The notes: generated from the sequence alone by a model not told the origin. Counted from the first letter of the stretch, positions 22,001 to 35,631 are shown. The stretch: DNA of 64,000 nt from Isochrysis galbana (GCA_018136815.1 CM030932.1:3595790-3659789), one strand, 5' to 3'. Translations and numbers: made by a program.

Positions 22001-23644
22001 TTCAAGCTGGTCAGGGCAACGTTGCCGTAGACCTGCAAGCAACAGCGAGCCGTCAGAGCGCGAGCCGTCGGCACGCCCCATGCCAGCGAGAGCTCCCGGC
22101 CCTAGGCGACGGGCGCGCACTTGGATGTAGGTACCCGTCGAGGACAGCTCCGGGATGTCCAAGCTGGTCAGGGCGGCGTTGTTGTAGACCTGCAAGCAAT
22201 AGCGAGCCGTCAAAGCATGTGCCGACGGCACGCCCCATGCCAGCGAGAGCTTCTGGACCAAGACCACGGGCGCGCACATTGAAGAAGGTACCCGTCGAGT
22301 TTAGCTGCGAGATGTTCAAGCTGGTCAGGGCGTTGTTCTTCTGGACCTGCAAGTTGTAGCGAGCCGTCAGGGCACGAGCCGACGGCACGCCCCATGCCAG
22401 CGAAAGCTCCCGGCCCAAAACCACGGGCGCGCACGTAGAAGTTGGTACCCGTCGAGGACAGCTGCGGGATGTTCAAACTGGTCAGGGCGTCGTTGCTGTC
22501 GACCTGCAAGCAACAGCGAGCCGTCAGAGCGCGAGCCGTCGGCACGCCCCATGCCAGCGAGAGCTCCCGGCCCTAGGCGACGGGCGCGCACTTGGAAGTA
22601 GGTACCCGTCGAGGACAGCTGCGGGATGTCCAAGCTGGTCAGGGCGGCGTTGTTGTCGACCTGCAAGCAACAGCGAGCCGTCAGAGCGCGAGCCGACGGC
22701 ACGCACCATGACACCGAGAGCTCCCGGCCCAAAACCACGGGCGCGCACTTGGAAGTAGTCACCCGTCGAGTTTAGCTGCGAGATGTTCATGCTGGTCAAG
22801 GCGGCGTTGCTGTAGACCTGCAAGCACCAGCGAGCCGTCAGAGCACGAGCCGACGCCACGCACCATGCCAGCGAGAGCTGCCGGCCCAGAACCACGGGCG
22901 CGCACTTTGAAGTAGGTACCCGTCGTGGACAGCTGCGGGATGTCCAAGCTGGTCAGGGCGGCATTGTTGTAGACCTGCAAGCAATAGCGAGCCGTCAAAG
23001 CATGTGCCGACGGCACGCCCCATGCCAGCCAGAGCTCCCGGCCCAAAACCACGGGCGCGCACTTTAAAGTGGGTACCCGTCGACGTGAGCTGCGGGATGT
23101 CCAAGCTGGTCAGGGCGTTGTTGGACTGGACCTGCAAGCAACAGCGAGCCGTCAGAGCACGAGCCGAGGCCCTGGCAAGCGCAATCGAAAGTGTCTCCCT
23201 CAAGCAGGCGGGCACGTAAGGAAGGAGAGGGCGATCGCAGGGGCAGAGACCTCAACAAATGATGCTACTTCTTGAAGATTGGGCAGATCAACCTTCGTTA
23301 TCGTCACTGCATTGAAGCGCTGCACATGCAAGAGGAGCAAGTCAGCGTTTGAGTGACCCAGCTTCATGAATGCACAATGTGGATGTTGCTCTGGCCTCGG
23401 CGGCGGCAACTAAACTTGCAGTCACGGCAATGCTTCCGGTTCCACTGGGCCGCAGTGTGCTCTGTACGATGGGCTGCCAGGGCTTGGGTAGCAGTGTGCG
23501 CACCAAGTATCCATCAATCTTGGCGCAGTTGACGATGCCGTCCAGGTCCCCCTGCGTGGTAATATCGCAATCGCCCGAGCATACTGACGCTTCTCCTCCG
23601 ATGCAGAGGGCAACGAGAGCACCGAGATGAAGGAGCTTTGGCAT
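19058..23644 (-). CDS. Secreted/surface repeat protein, 19 exons, L-domain-like
   Basis: My exon model: exon 1 23504-23644 (MPKLLHLGALVALCIGG, a good signal peptide, then CSGDCDITTQGDLDGIVNC, resembling the start of receptor-L or BspA-like repeats); exon 2 23251-23319; exons 3-18 (first 23063-23131, last 20666-20734); exon 19 from 20570 to the stop at 19058. Exons 2-18 are each exactly 69 nt and phase 0, and each encodes one 23-residue unit of the type VDNNAALTSLNIPQLSSTGT. Exon 19 ends the repeats (VFENNYLRCLTVPQF), then gives a long SPPPP stalk, a hydrophobic segment VFLAVSGLLFVLNWIPSWF and a Cys-containing tail ending AGRHVC. The stalk needs small frame corrections, probably assembly errors. 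Likely an extracellular or wall-associated adhesion or receptor protein; the function is inferred. Confidence 0.75.
19330..20450 (-). repeat. Ser/Pro-rich stalk coding repeat (SPPPP)
   Basis: Runs of CCGCCGCCCTCG-type codons encoding SPPPP units, like hydroxyproline-rich extracellular matrix proteins of algae. The reading frame slips and returns near 19970-20015 and shifts again near 19610-19680, at places where G runs on the plus strand change length, so base-call errors are likely. Open frames on the plus strand (Arg- and Gly-rich) are shadows. Confidence 0.85.
20666..23319 (-). repeat. 157-bp exon-intron tandem array, 17 exons
   Basis: Exon 5' ends lie at 23131, 22974, 22817, 22660, 22503, 22346, 22189, 22032, 21833, 21676, 21519, 21362, 21205, 21048, 20891 and 20734, almost all 157 bp apart (69-nt exon plus 88-nt intron). 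Introns start GTGCGCGCC and end CGCTGTTGCTTGCAG or close variants. The intron at 21834-21963 is 42 bp longer and contains a partial copy of an exon end. Exon 2 (23251-23319) is a diverged member at the 5' end. Confidence 0.9.
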
Positions 23645-24500
23645 TGCGAGGCGAGGAGAGGGGACAAGGCGGAGGGGGAGAGACTCTGCGGAGAGAGACA
23701 GGAGCGCGAGCTCCACGACCACTTCCCCCCCGCGCGCCTCTCCCTCTCGGGGATCAGAGAGTTTCTGCACGTCTCCAGTTCCTACCCCCCCTCCCCCCGC
23801 CCCCCCCCCCCCCCCCCAAGACCGCCGCCTCGCGATCTCTTCATCGAGGGTCCCACACGAGGGGCCTCCGCTCCCCCGCCACCGCCCCCACCACCCTCAG
23901 GCGCCCGCCCGCGATCTGCGCAATCTCTCTCTATCACCCAATCTGCGCGACCTCTTCATATGGGCCCTTCCGTTTGCAGTGGGCGTTTCCGCCCGCCATC
24001 GCCACCACCCTCGGGTGCCCGCGCCGCGATCTGCGCGATCTCTTCATCCCACGCCCCGCGATCTGCGCGATCTCTTCCTACAGGTTCCCACGAGGAGGTG
24101 CCCGCCCCGCGATCTTGGGCCCTTCCGTTGGCAGTGGCGCGTTCTCAGGTGCCCGCCCTCCAAGCCCCGCCATGCGATTAGTGCCTAGAGACCATTCTTT
24201 CCCTGTCGTCCCTTTCGGATCCGTTTGGCCCCAACCCATGGGGGCCCAGTGATTGATAGCAATCTCGTGTAGACCAAGGGGGAACATCATTGAGCTAGCG
24301 CCGACGGTGACAACGGTACCTTCCCCTCCCTTCACTCGGAGTAGATTCGACACGTATACTACAAAACACGCGCTCAGAGGTCAGAGTCAAACACTCCCCC
24401 ACAGCGTGACTCAACGCTGGTTTAAAAAAATCTTAAAAACGAGCCGCCACTTGCACGACGCGAGGCAGAATGCTTGTGCTACTCCTAACTACCCGCCCTT
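23645..24500. other. 5' flank; degenerate GATCTGCGCGATCTCTTCAT repeats
   Basis: Upstream of the surface-protein gene. A C run lies at about 23795-23818. Between about 23830 and 24120 the phrase GCGATCTGCGCGATCTCTTC recurs several times with drift, together with two copies of GGGCCCTTCCGTT. No protein or RNA gene recognised. The sequence becomes less GC-rich towards the gap. Confidence 0.6.
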
Positions 24501-24600
24501 NNNNNNNNNNNNNNNNNNNNNNNNNNNNNNNNNNNNNNNNNNNNNNNNNNNNNNNNNNNNNNNNNNNNNNNNNNNNNNNNNNNNNNNNNNNNNNNNNNNN
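24501..24600. other. Assembly gap, 100 N
   Basis: Exactly 100 N. Nuclear-type sequence on the left and mitochondrial repeat on the right, so the two may not be adjacent in nature. Confidence 1.
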
Positions 24601-27600
24601 TTTTTAAACCGGCCGTCGGTTTAAAAAATTTCATATTTTTAAGTTTTTACCATTTTTTTGTATTTTTTAATTTTTCATGGTTATGGAAAAATTTCTCTCT
24701 AATGCGTGGTCGTAATTTCTCGAGTCCAGTTTTTTGATCAAGTTTGTACACGTCCTATTTTTGATTTTTAAACCGGCCTTCGGCTCAAATCCTTCTTTTT
24801 TTTGCATTTTGGTGGGTGCTACGAAAACGTCTCTCTCTAATGCGTGGTCGTAATTTCTCGAGTCCAGTTTTTTGATCAAGTTTGTACACGTCCTATTTTT
24901 GATTTTTAAACCGGCCGTCGGCTCAAATCCTTCTTTTTTTTGCATTTTGGTGGGTGCTACGAAAACGTCTCTCTCTAATGCGTGGTCGTAATTTCTCGAG
25001 TCCAGTTTTTTGATCAAGTTTGTACACGTCCTATTTTTGATTTTTAAACCGACCACCCAGTTTAATTTGATTCTTAAGATGACCAAGGGTACCACTCACG
25101 ACTCTCTTTTTGCTTCATTTTTAAACCGGCCGTCGGTTTAAAAAATTTCATATTTTTAAGTTTTTACCATTTTTTTGTATTTTTTAATTTTTCATGGTTA
25201 TGGAAAAATTTCTCTCTAATGCGTGGTCGTAATTTCTCGAGTCCAGTTTTTTGATCAAGTTTGTACACGCCTATTTTTGATTTTTAAACCGACCACCCAG
25301 TTTAATTTTGATTCTTAAGATGACCAAGGGTACACTCACGACTCTCTTTTTTGCTTCATTTTTAAACCGGCCGTCGGTTTAAAAATTTCATATTTTTAAG
25401 TTTTTACCATTTTTTTGTATTTTTTAATTTTTCATGGTTATGGAAAAATTTCTCTCTAATGCGTGGTCGTAATTTCTCGAGTCCAGTTTTTTGATCAAGT
25501 TTGTACACGCCCTATTTTTGATTTTTAAACCGACGGCCGGCTCAAATCCTTCTTTTTTTTGCATTTTGGTGGGTGCTACGAAAACGTCTCTCTCTAATGC
25601 GTGGTCGTAATTTCTCGAGTCCAGTTTTTTGATCAAGTTTGTACACGTCCTATTTTTGATTTTTAAACCGGCCGTCGGCTCAAATCCTTCTTTTTTTTGC
25701 ATTTTGGTGGGTGCTACGAAAACGTCTCTCTCTAATGCGTGGTCGTAATTTCTCGAGTCCAGTTTTTTGATCAAGTTTGTACACGTCCTATTTTTGATTT
25801 TTAAACCGGCCGTCGGCTCAAATCCTTCTTTTTTTTGCATTTTGGTGGGTGCTACGAAAACGTCTCTCTCTAATGCGTGGTCGTAATTTCTCGAGTCCAG
25901 TTTTTTGATCAAGTTTGTACACGTCCTATTTTTGATTTTTAAACCGACCACCCAGTTTAATTTTGATTCTTAAGATGACCAAGGGTACCACTCACGACTC
26001 TCTTTTTTGCTTCATTTTTAAACCGGCCGTCGGTTTAAAAATTTCATATTTTTAAGTTTTTACCATTTTTTTGTATTTTTTAATTTTTCATGGTTATGGA
26101 AAAATTTCTCTCTAATGCGTGGTCGTAATTTCTCGAGTCCAGTTTTTTGATCAAGTTTGTACACGTCCTATTTTTGATTTTTAAACCGCCGTCGGCTCAA
26201 ATCCTTCTTTTTTTGCATTTTGGTGGGTGCTACGAAAACGTCTCTCTCTAATGCGTGGTCGTAATTTCTCGAGTCCAGTTTTTGATCAAGTTTGTACACG
26301 TCCTATTTTTGATTTTTAAACCGACCACCAGTTTAATTTTGATTCTTAAGATGACCAGGGTACCACTCACGACTCTCTTTTTTGCTTCATTTTTAACGGC
26401 CGTCGTTTAAAAATTTCATATTTTTAAGTTTTTACCATTTTTTGTATTTTTTAATTTTCATGGTTATGGAAAATTTCTCTCTAATGCGTGGTCGTAATTT
26501 CTCGAGTCCAGTTTTTTGATCAAGTTTGTACACGTCCTATTTTTGATTTTTAAACCGGCCGTCGGCTCAAATCCTTCTTTTTTTTGCATTTTGGTGGGTG
26601 CTACGAAAACGTCTCTCTCTAATGCGTGGTCGTAATTTCTCGAGTCCAGTTTTTTGATCAAGTTTGTACACGTCCTATTTTTGATTTTTAAACCGACCAC
26701 CAGTTAATTTTGATTCTTAGATGACCAAGGGTACCTCACGACTCTCTTTTTTGCTTCATTTTAACCGGCCGTCGTTTAAAAATTTCATATTTTAAGTTTT
26801 TACCATTTTTTGTATTTTTTAATTTTTCATGGTTATGGAAAATTTCTCTCTAATGCGTGGTCGTAATTTCTCGAGTCCAGTTTTTTGATCAAGTTTGTAC
26901 ACGTCCTATTTTTGATTTTTAAACCGGCCTCGGCTCAAATCCTTCTTTTTTTTGCATTTTGGTGGGTGCTACGAAAACGTCTCTCTCTAATGCGTGGTCG
27001 TAATTTCTCGAGTCCAGTTTTTTGATCAAGTTTGTACACGTCCTATTTTTGATTTTTAAACCGGCCGTCGGCTCAAATCCTTCTTTTTTTTGCATTTTGG
27101 TGGGTGCTACGAAAACGTCTCTCTCTAATGCGTGGTCGTAATTTCTCGAGTCCAGTTTTTTGATCAAGTTTGTACACGTCCTATTTTTGATTTTTAAACC
27201 GACCACCCAGTTTAATTTTGATTCTTAAGATGACCAAGGGTACCACTCACGACTCTCTTTTTTGCTTCATTTTTAAACCGGCCGTCGGTTTAAAAAATTT
27301 CATATTTTTAAGTTTTTACCATTTTTTTGTATTTTTTAATTTTTCATGGTTATGGAAAAATTTCTCTCTAATGCGTGGTCGTAATTTCTCGAGTCCAGTT
27401 TTTTGATCAAGTTTGTACACGCCCTATTTTTGATTTTTAAACCGACCACCCAGTTTAATTTTGATTCTTAAGATGACCAAGGGTACCACTCACGACTCTC
27501 TTTTTTGCTTCATTTTTAAACCGGCCGTCGGTTTAAAAAATTTCATATTTTTAAGTTTTTACCATTTTTTTGTATTTTTTAATTTTTCATGGTTATGGAA

Positions 27601-30600
27601 AAATTTCTCTCTAATGCGTGGTCGTAATTTCTCGAGTCCAGTTTTTTGATCAAGTTTGTACACGCCCTATTTTTGATTTTTAAACCGACGGCCGGCTCAA
27701 ATCCTTCTTTTTTTGCATTTTGGTGGGTGCTACGAAAACGTCTCTCTCTAATGCGTGGTCGTAATTTCTCGAGTCCAGTTTTTTGATCAAGTTTGTACAC
27801 GTCCTATTTTTGATTTTTAAACCGGCCGTCGGCTCAAATCCTTCTTTTTTTGCATTTTGGTGGGTGCTACGAAAACGTCTCTCTCTAATGCGTGGTCGTA
27901 ATTTCTCGAGTCCAGTTTTTGATCAAGTTTGTACACGTCCTATTTTTGATTTTTAAACCGACCACCCAGTTTAATTTTGATTCTTAAGATGACCAAGGTA
28001 CCACTCACGACTCTCTTTTTTGCTTCATTTTTAAACCGGCCGTCGGTTTAAAAAATTTCATATTTTTAAGTTTTTACCATTTTTTGTATTTTTAATTTTC
28101 ATGGTTATGGAAAAATTTCTCTCTAATGCGTGGTCGTAATTTCTCGAGTCCAGTTTTTTGATCAAGTTTGTACACGTCCTATTTTTGATTTTTAAACCGG
28201 CCGTCGGCTCAAATCCTTCTTTTTTTGCATTTTGGTGGGTGCTACGAAAACGTCTCTCTCTAATGCGTGGTCGTAATTTCTCGAGTCCAGTTTTTTGATC
28301 AAGTTTGTACACGTCCTATTTTTGATTTTTAAACCGACCACCCAGTTTAATTTTGATTCTTAAGATGACCAAGGGTACCACTCACGACTCTCTTTTTTGC
28401 TTCATTTTTAAACCGGCCGTCGGTTTAAAAATTTCATATTTTTAAGTTTTTACCATTTTTTTGTATTTTTTAATTTTTCATGGTTATGGAAAAATTTCTC
28501 TCTAATGCGTGGTCGTAATTTCTCGAGTCCAGTTTTTTGATCAAGTTTGTACACGTCCTATTTTTGATTTTTAAACCGGCCGTCGGCTCAAATCCTTCTT
28601 TTTTTTGCATTTTGGTGGGTGCTACGAAAACGTCTCTCTCTAATGCGTGGTCGTAATTTCTCGAGTCCAGTTTTTTGATCAAGTTTGTACACGTCCTATT
28701 TTTGATTTTTAAACCGGCCGTCGGCTCAAATCCTTCTTTTTTTTGCATTTTGGTGGGTGCTACGAAAACGTCTCTCTCTAATGCGTGGTCGTAATTTCTC
28801 GAGTCCAGTTTTTTGATCAAGTTTGTACACGTCCTATTTTTGATTTTTAAACCGACCACCCAGTTTAATTTTGATTCTTAAGATGACCAAGGGTACCACT
28901 CACGACTCTCTTTTTTGCTTCATTTTTAAACCGGCCGTCGGTTTAAAAAATTTCATATTTTTAAGTTTTTACCATTTTTTTGTATTTTTTAATTTTTCAT
29001 GGTTATGGAAAAATTTCTCTCTAATGCGTGGTCGTAATTTCTCGAGTCCAGTTTTTTGATCAAGTTTGTACACGCCCTATTTTTGATTTTTAAACCGACC
29101 ACCCAGTTTAATTTTGATTCTTAAGATGACCAAGGGTACCACTCACGACTCTCTTTTTTGCTTCATTTTTAAACCGGCCGTCGGTTTAAAAAATTTCATA
29201 TTTTTAAGTTTTTACCATTTTTTTGTATTTTTTAATTTTTCATGGTTATGGAAAAATTTCTCTCTAATGCGTGGTCGTAATTTCTCGAGTCCAGTTTTTT
29301 GATCAAGTTTGTACACGTCCTATTTTTGATTTTTAAACCGACCACCCAGTTTAATTTTGATTCTTAAGATGACCAAGGGTACTACTCACGACTCTCTTTT
29401 TTGCTTCATTTTTAAACCGGCCGTCGGTTTAAAAAATTTCATATTTTTAAGTTTTTACCATTTTTTTGTATTTTTTAATTTTTCATGGTTATGGAAAAAT
29501 TTCTCTCTAATGCGTGGTCGTAATTTCTCGAGTCCAGTTTTTTGATCAAGTTTGTACACGTCCTATTTTTGATTTTTAAACCGACCACCCAGTTTAATTT
29601 TGATTCTTAAGATGACCAAGGGTACTACTCACGACTCTCTTTTTTGCTTCATTTTTAAACCGGCCGTCGGTTTAAAAAATTTCATATTTTTAAGTTTTTA
29701 CCATTTTTTTGTATTTTTTAATTTTTCATAGTTATGAAAAAATTTCTCTCTAATGCGTGGTCGTAATTTCTCGAGTCCAGTTTTTTGATCAAGTTTGTAC
29801 ACGCCCTATTTTTGATTTTTAAACCGACGGCCGGCTCAAATCCTTCTTTTTTTGCATTTTGGTGGGTGCTACGAAAACGTCTCTCTCTAATGCGTGGTCG
29901 TAATTTCTCGAGTCCAGTTTTTTGATCAAGTTTGTACACGTCCTATTTTTGATTTTTAAACCGGCCGTCGGCTCAAATCCTTCTTTTTTTGCATTTTGGT
30001 GGGTGCTACGAAAACGTCTCTCTCTAATGCGTGGTCGTAATTTCTCGAGTCCAGTTTTTTGATCAAGTTTGTACACGTCCTATTTTTGATTTTTAAACCG
30101 GCCGTCGGCTCAAATCCTTCTTTTTTTGCATTTTGGTGGGTGCTACGAAAACGTCTCTCTCTAATGCGTGGTCGTAATTTCTCGAGTCCAGTTTTTTGAT
30201 CAAGTTTGTACACGTCCTATTTTTGATTTTTAAACCGACCACCCAGTTTAATTTTGATTCTTAAGATGACCAAGGGTACCACTCACGACTCTCTTTTTTG
30301 CTTCATTTTTAAACCGGCCGTCGGTTTAAAAAATTTCATATTTTTAAGTTTTTACCATTTTTTTGTATTTTTTAATTTTTCATGGTTATGGAAAAATTTC
30401 TCTCTAATGCGTGGTCGTAATTTCTCGAGTCCAGTTTTTTGATCAAGTTTGTACACGTCCTATTTTTGATTTTTAAACCGACCACCCAGTTTAATTTTGA
30501 TTCTTAAGATGACCAAGGGTACCACTCACGACTCTCTTTTTTGCTTCATTTTTAAACCGGCCGTCGGTTTAAAAAATTTCATATTTTTAAGTTTTTACCA

Positions 30601-31457
30601 TTTTTTTGTATTTTTTAATTTTTCATGGTTATGGAAAAATTTCTCTCTAATGCGTGGTCGTAATTTCTCGAGTCCAGTTTTTTGATCAAGTTTGTACACG
30701 CCCTATTTTTGATTTTTAAACCGACCACCCAGTTTAATTTTGATTCTTAAGATGACCAAGGGTACCACTCACGACTCTCTTTTTTGCTTCATTTTTAAAC
30801 CGGCCGTCGGTTTAAAAAATTTCATATTTTTAAGTTTTTACCATTTTTTTGTATTTTTTAATTTTTCATGGTTATGGAAAAATTTCTCTCTAATGCGTGG
30901 TCGTAATTTCTCGAGTCCAGTTTTTTGATCAAGTTTGTACACGCCCTATTTTTGATTTTTAAACCGACGGCCGGCTCAAATCCTTCTTTTTTTTGCATTT
31001 TGGTGGGTGCTACGAAAACGTCTCTCTCTAATGCGTGGTCGTAATTTCTCGAGTCCAGTTTTTTGATCAAGTTTGTACACGTCCTATTTTTGATTTTTAA
31101 ACCGGCGTCGGCTCAAATCCTTCTTTTTTTGCATTTTGGTGGGTGCTACGAAAACGTCTCTCTCTAATGCGTGGTCGTAATTTCTCGAGTCCAGTTTTTT
31201 GATCAAGTTTGTACACGTCCTATTTTTGATTTTTAAACCGACCACCCAGTTTAATTTTGATTCTTAAGATGACCAAGGGTACCACTCACGACTCTCTTTT
31301 TTGCTTCATTTTTAAACCGGCCGTCGGTTTAAAAAGTTTCATATTTTTAAGTTTTTACCATTTTTTTGTATTTTTTAATTTTTCATGGTTATGGAAAAAT
31401 TTCTCTCTAATGCGTGGTCGTAATTTCTCGAGTCCAGTTTTTTGATCAAGTTTGTAC
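24601..31457 (-). repeat. Mitochondrial tandem array, copy 1 (reverse)
   Basis: A mix of two modules, read here as reverse complement. Module A is 243 bp and module B 138 bp. Both begin GTACAAACTTGATCAAAAAA and share about 58 bp. B continues with ACGTTTTCGTAGCACCCACC; A continues with an A/T-rich part and a block containing GGTACCCTTGGTCATCTTAA. Both end with a GC core and GGTTTAAAAATCAAAAATAGG. It abuts the cox1 3' flank at 31458. Copies between about 26160 and 28330 carry many single-base deletions in homopolymers, unlike the rest, suggesting unpolished sequence. Short open frames are by-products. Confidence 0.95.
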
Positions 31458-31583
31458 AACATTTCTTTCTTTTTGTTTTTAAATTTTGATTTATATTTAT
31501 GGAGTAAAATATATATATATTAATGATTAAAAAATTACTACTTTAAATAATGTAAGTTTAATTTTTTTTAATTAGTTAATTAA

Positions 31584-33038
<1,455 letters not shown>

Positions 33039-33107
33039 AGCTCGAAAGGATTTGAACCTTTATTATAAACATTATGAGTGTTCTGTTTTACCATTAAACT
33101 ACAAGCT
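33039..33107 (-). tRNA. trnM: tRNA-Met (CAU)
   Basis: Cloverleaf on the minus strand: acceptor AGCTTGT pairs with TCGAGCT apart from the last pair, anticodon stem GAACA/TGTTT with loop CTCATAA giving CAU, T arm AAAGGTTCAAATCCTTT. Initiator, elongator or a modified Ile(CAU) cannot be separated by eye. Confidence 0.85.
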
Positions 33108-33119
33108 AAAAATAAAAAA

Positions 33120-34556
33120 TTAAGCAAATCATGATGCTTTTATTAAATTAATTGTTGGATCAGGGTAGATCCCTAAAAAAAACGTTAAAAATACAAGAGG
33201 GCAGAAAAGAGCAAATTCTTTCCTTGTTAAATCTCTAAACACAGTAATGGAATATCTTTTCACATTTCCAAATAAAATTCGGTTAACTAATCATAAGCTA
33301 TATCCGGCTCCTAGCACCATACCAGATCCAGCCATTAAAGCAACCCAACTATTTATTGAAAAACACCCAACTAAAACAAAAAATTCACCAATAAAATTAC
33401 TTGTTATTGGTAAACCAATATTTGCCAGATTAAATATTACGAAAAATGTTGCAAAAATTGGCATAGTACTAGCTAATCCACCATAGTATTTAATAACTCG
33501 AGTTGAATAACGTTCATAAAGCAATCCAATAGCTAAAAATAAAGCGCTCGAAGTTATTCCATGACCTAACATTAAGAATATAGCTCCAAGTATTCCTTGA
33601 ATATTTGAAGAAAAAATTCCAATGGTTACTAAACCCATATGACCAACGGATGAATAAGCAATAATTTTTTTTAAATCTACTTGTTGTAAAGTAGAGATAG
33701 ACGCATAAATTACACCAAAGATACTTAAAATAAATATCAATGGTGTAAAATAAGCAGAGGCTTCTGGAAACAAAATAAGGGAGTATCGTAGAAAACCGTA
33801 ACCACCTAGTTTAAGTAAAATACCAGCTAAAATTACTGAACCACCGGTGGGAGCTTCACAATGAGCCTCAGGTAATCATATATGAAAAGGTATTAATGGC
33901 ATTTTAACTGCAAACGATGAAAAAAAGGCTAATCAACATAGTTTTTCAGCAAAAGGATCTAGTTTAGTTGTATATAGAAGAAGATAGTTCGTTGTACCAA
34001 ATTTACTATATAAAAATAAGATAGCAATAAACATTATAATAGAGCTTAAAAGAGTATAGAGAAAGAGTAAATATGATGCCCGAATTTTTCTCTCTCTCGA
34101 CCCAAAAATACCAATTAGAAAATACATTGGAATTAAAACAGCTTCAAACAGTAAATAGAAAATTAATAAATCAAGACTACTAAAAACACCAATTAAAATA
34201 CTTTCTAAAACTAAAAAAATAATCGTGTATTCTTTAATTAAAAAAGGATTTTTTAAGCTTCAACTTAATATTAAGCAAATAGGTGTTAATAAAGTTGTAA
34301 GTAAAATTAATAATAATGATACTCCGTCAATTCCTAAAATAAAATGATTGTTGGAAAAATTTAATCACTCTAACCTCTCAACAAATTGAAATTTAGTTAT
34401 AATTGGATCAAACATTAATAAAAAATAAACAGAGAAATTAAATATTAATAAAGATCATATTAAAGATAAGTTTCTTATAAGTTTAAAATTAGAACGATTT
34501 ATGAAAAAAATTAATATAGCCCCAATTAAAGGACTTAAAATTAGAGATAATAACAT
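33120..34556 (-). CDS. nad4: NADH dehydrogenase subunit 4
   Basis: Proton-pumping membrane subunit of complex I. The 478-residue frame with UGA as Trp runs from ATG 34556 to TAA 33120. Hallmarks: GIDGVSLLLILLTTLLTPIC, the conserved Glu in YLLFEAVLIPMYFLIG, AFFSSFAVKMPLIPFHIWLP with EAHCEAPTGGSVILAGILLK, and AYSSVGHMGLVTIGIF. Length is typical (about 480-500). Between trnM and rps3 on the same strand. Several UGA codons fall at conserved Trp positions (for example before LPEAH), which helps fix the code. Confidence 0.97.
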
Positions 34557-34609
34557 CTAGTGAAAAATTAAAATTATATCGTCTAAAGGAATTGCACCCT
34601 TTTATTACT

Positions 34610-35374
34610 TTATTTATTTGTGTAGGTTATATATACCTTAAGGCTAAACTTTCCATATTTAGTTTGACCAGTGTAAAAACCAACATCTACAAAAGATGAA
34701 AAGCTTTGTGTAGATAATTTACCCTTTGAAAAAGTAAATGTTTGTTTACGTCCAGATTTTGTTTTTTTTCATCTTCCGGAACATATCACTTTTATTCCAC
34801 AAATTGAATCTCGGCTTTGTATACTTAAAAACGATTGAAGTGTTTTTCCAACTCCCTTTTTTAAATTAGATCGAAAGTTTAAATCACGCTGTTTAAATGA
34901 GGATTCAAGTTGTTGTCCTATATATAACCCCAACATTTGAGCTGAACTATTTTTAATAAGGTTAAAGCTAGACTTTTCAATTTTATCCCTTAAAATGAAA
35001 AATAGTTTATTTTTACTTCATTGATTAAAATCGTATATATGAAAACGCGATGAATTATTAAAATGAGTAAAATTTTGATAGTTATCCATTAATTTTTTAA
35101 AGCTATTAGTTCTTTGAGATGAAGAAATAATTGTTTTTCTAAGTATTTTTGTAGTAAAACCTGATTGAACATAAATAGAATTGCTCTTATAAAATTTAGT
35201 TAAAGGTCTATTATTTAATATAGAAAAAAAGTTTAAGACTGTTGATAAAAAAAATCGTGTTTGTAAATCGACAAAAAATAAATTACTAAATTGTCTATTA
35301 TCGACATTTAAAATTGTTGTTCATGAATTTCGGTTATTCAACCTCATTCCTGTTGCGTGTACTTTTTGACTCAT
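34610..35374 (-). CDS. rps3: Small-subunit ribosomal protein S3
   Basis: Mitoribosomal small-subunit protein, 254 residues, ATG 35374 to TAA 34610, with UGA as Trp. The N-terminus MSQKVHATGMRLN matches the GQKV-P-GFRLG start of S3. The C-terminal S3 domain shows GIKVICSGRWKKTKSGRKQT and the end GQTKYGKFSLKVYI. The middle is diverged and Lys/Asn/Phe-rich, as is common in AT-rich mitochondrial S3. It follows four tRNA genes in the same direction. Confidence 0.92.
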
Positions 35375-35398
35375 CTTTTTAGTTTTTTTCTACTGAAG

Positions 35399-35472
35399 CT
35401 GGAAAAACGAGATTTGAACTCGCAACCATTGGTTTGACAAACCAATATTCTAACCTATTGAACTATTTTCCA
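35399..35472 (-). tRNA. trnD: tRNA-Asp (GUC)
   Basis: Perfect 7-bp acceptor TGGAAAA/TTTTCCA with G discriminator (usual for Asp), anticodon stem TTGGT/ACCAA with loop TTGTCAA, T arm GCGAGTTCAAATCTCGT. Confidence 0.93.
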
Positions 35473-35477
35473 AAAGT

Positions 35478-35549
35478 AGCGAATAGCGAGATTCGAACTC
35501 GCATTTCTGGTTTGGAAGACCAACACTCTAACCATTGAGTTATATTCGT
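35478..35549 (-). tRNA. trnG: tRNA-Gly (UCC)
   Basis: Acceptor ACGAATA pairs with TATTCGC except the first pair (A-C). Anticodon loop CTTCCAA gives UCC; T arm GCGAGTTCGAATCTCGC is perfect. Five bases from trnD. Confidence 0.92.
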
Positions 35550-35558
35550 TAAAATTTA

Positions 35559-35631
35559 TCAGGGTAGCAGGATTTGAACCTACACTTTTTAATACCCAAA
35601 ACTAACGTGTTGCCAATTACACCATACCCTT
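35559..35631 (-). tRNA. trnP: tRNA-Pro (UGG)
   Basis: Anticodon stem TTAGT/ATTAA with loop TTTGGGT gives UGG with the usual G37. T arm GTAGGTTCAAATCCTGC. The first acceptor pair is a mismatch. Confidence 0.9.

Noticed and set aside
20667-23219. Many overlapping 65-160 codon frames on both strands
   Set aside because: They run through intron sequence of the 157-bp exon-intron units. Only the 69-nt exons give a coherent repeat protein.
27218-31445. Repeated 62-residue frames in module A
   Set aside because: Identical antisense by-products in every A module, with no start context or conservation beyond the repeat itself.
33247-33486. Plus-strand 79-codon frame
   Set aside because: Antisense to nad4.
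34561-34609. A T-arm-like sequence (AAGGGTGCAATTCCTTT) between rps3 and nad4, minus strand
   Set aside because: The 3' acceptor side AGACGAT has no partner at the right distance upstream, where rps3 coding sequence lies. At most a tRNA remnant or processing signal.
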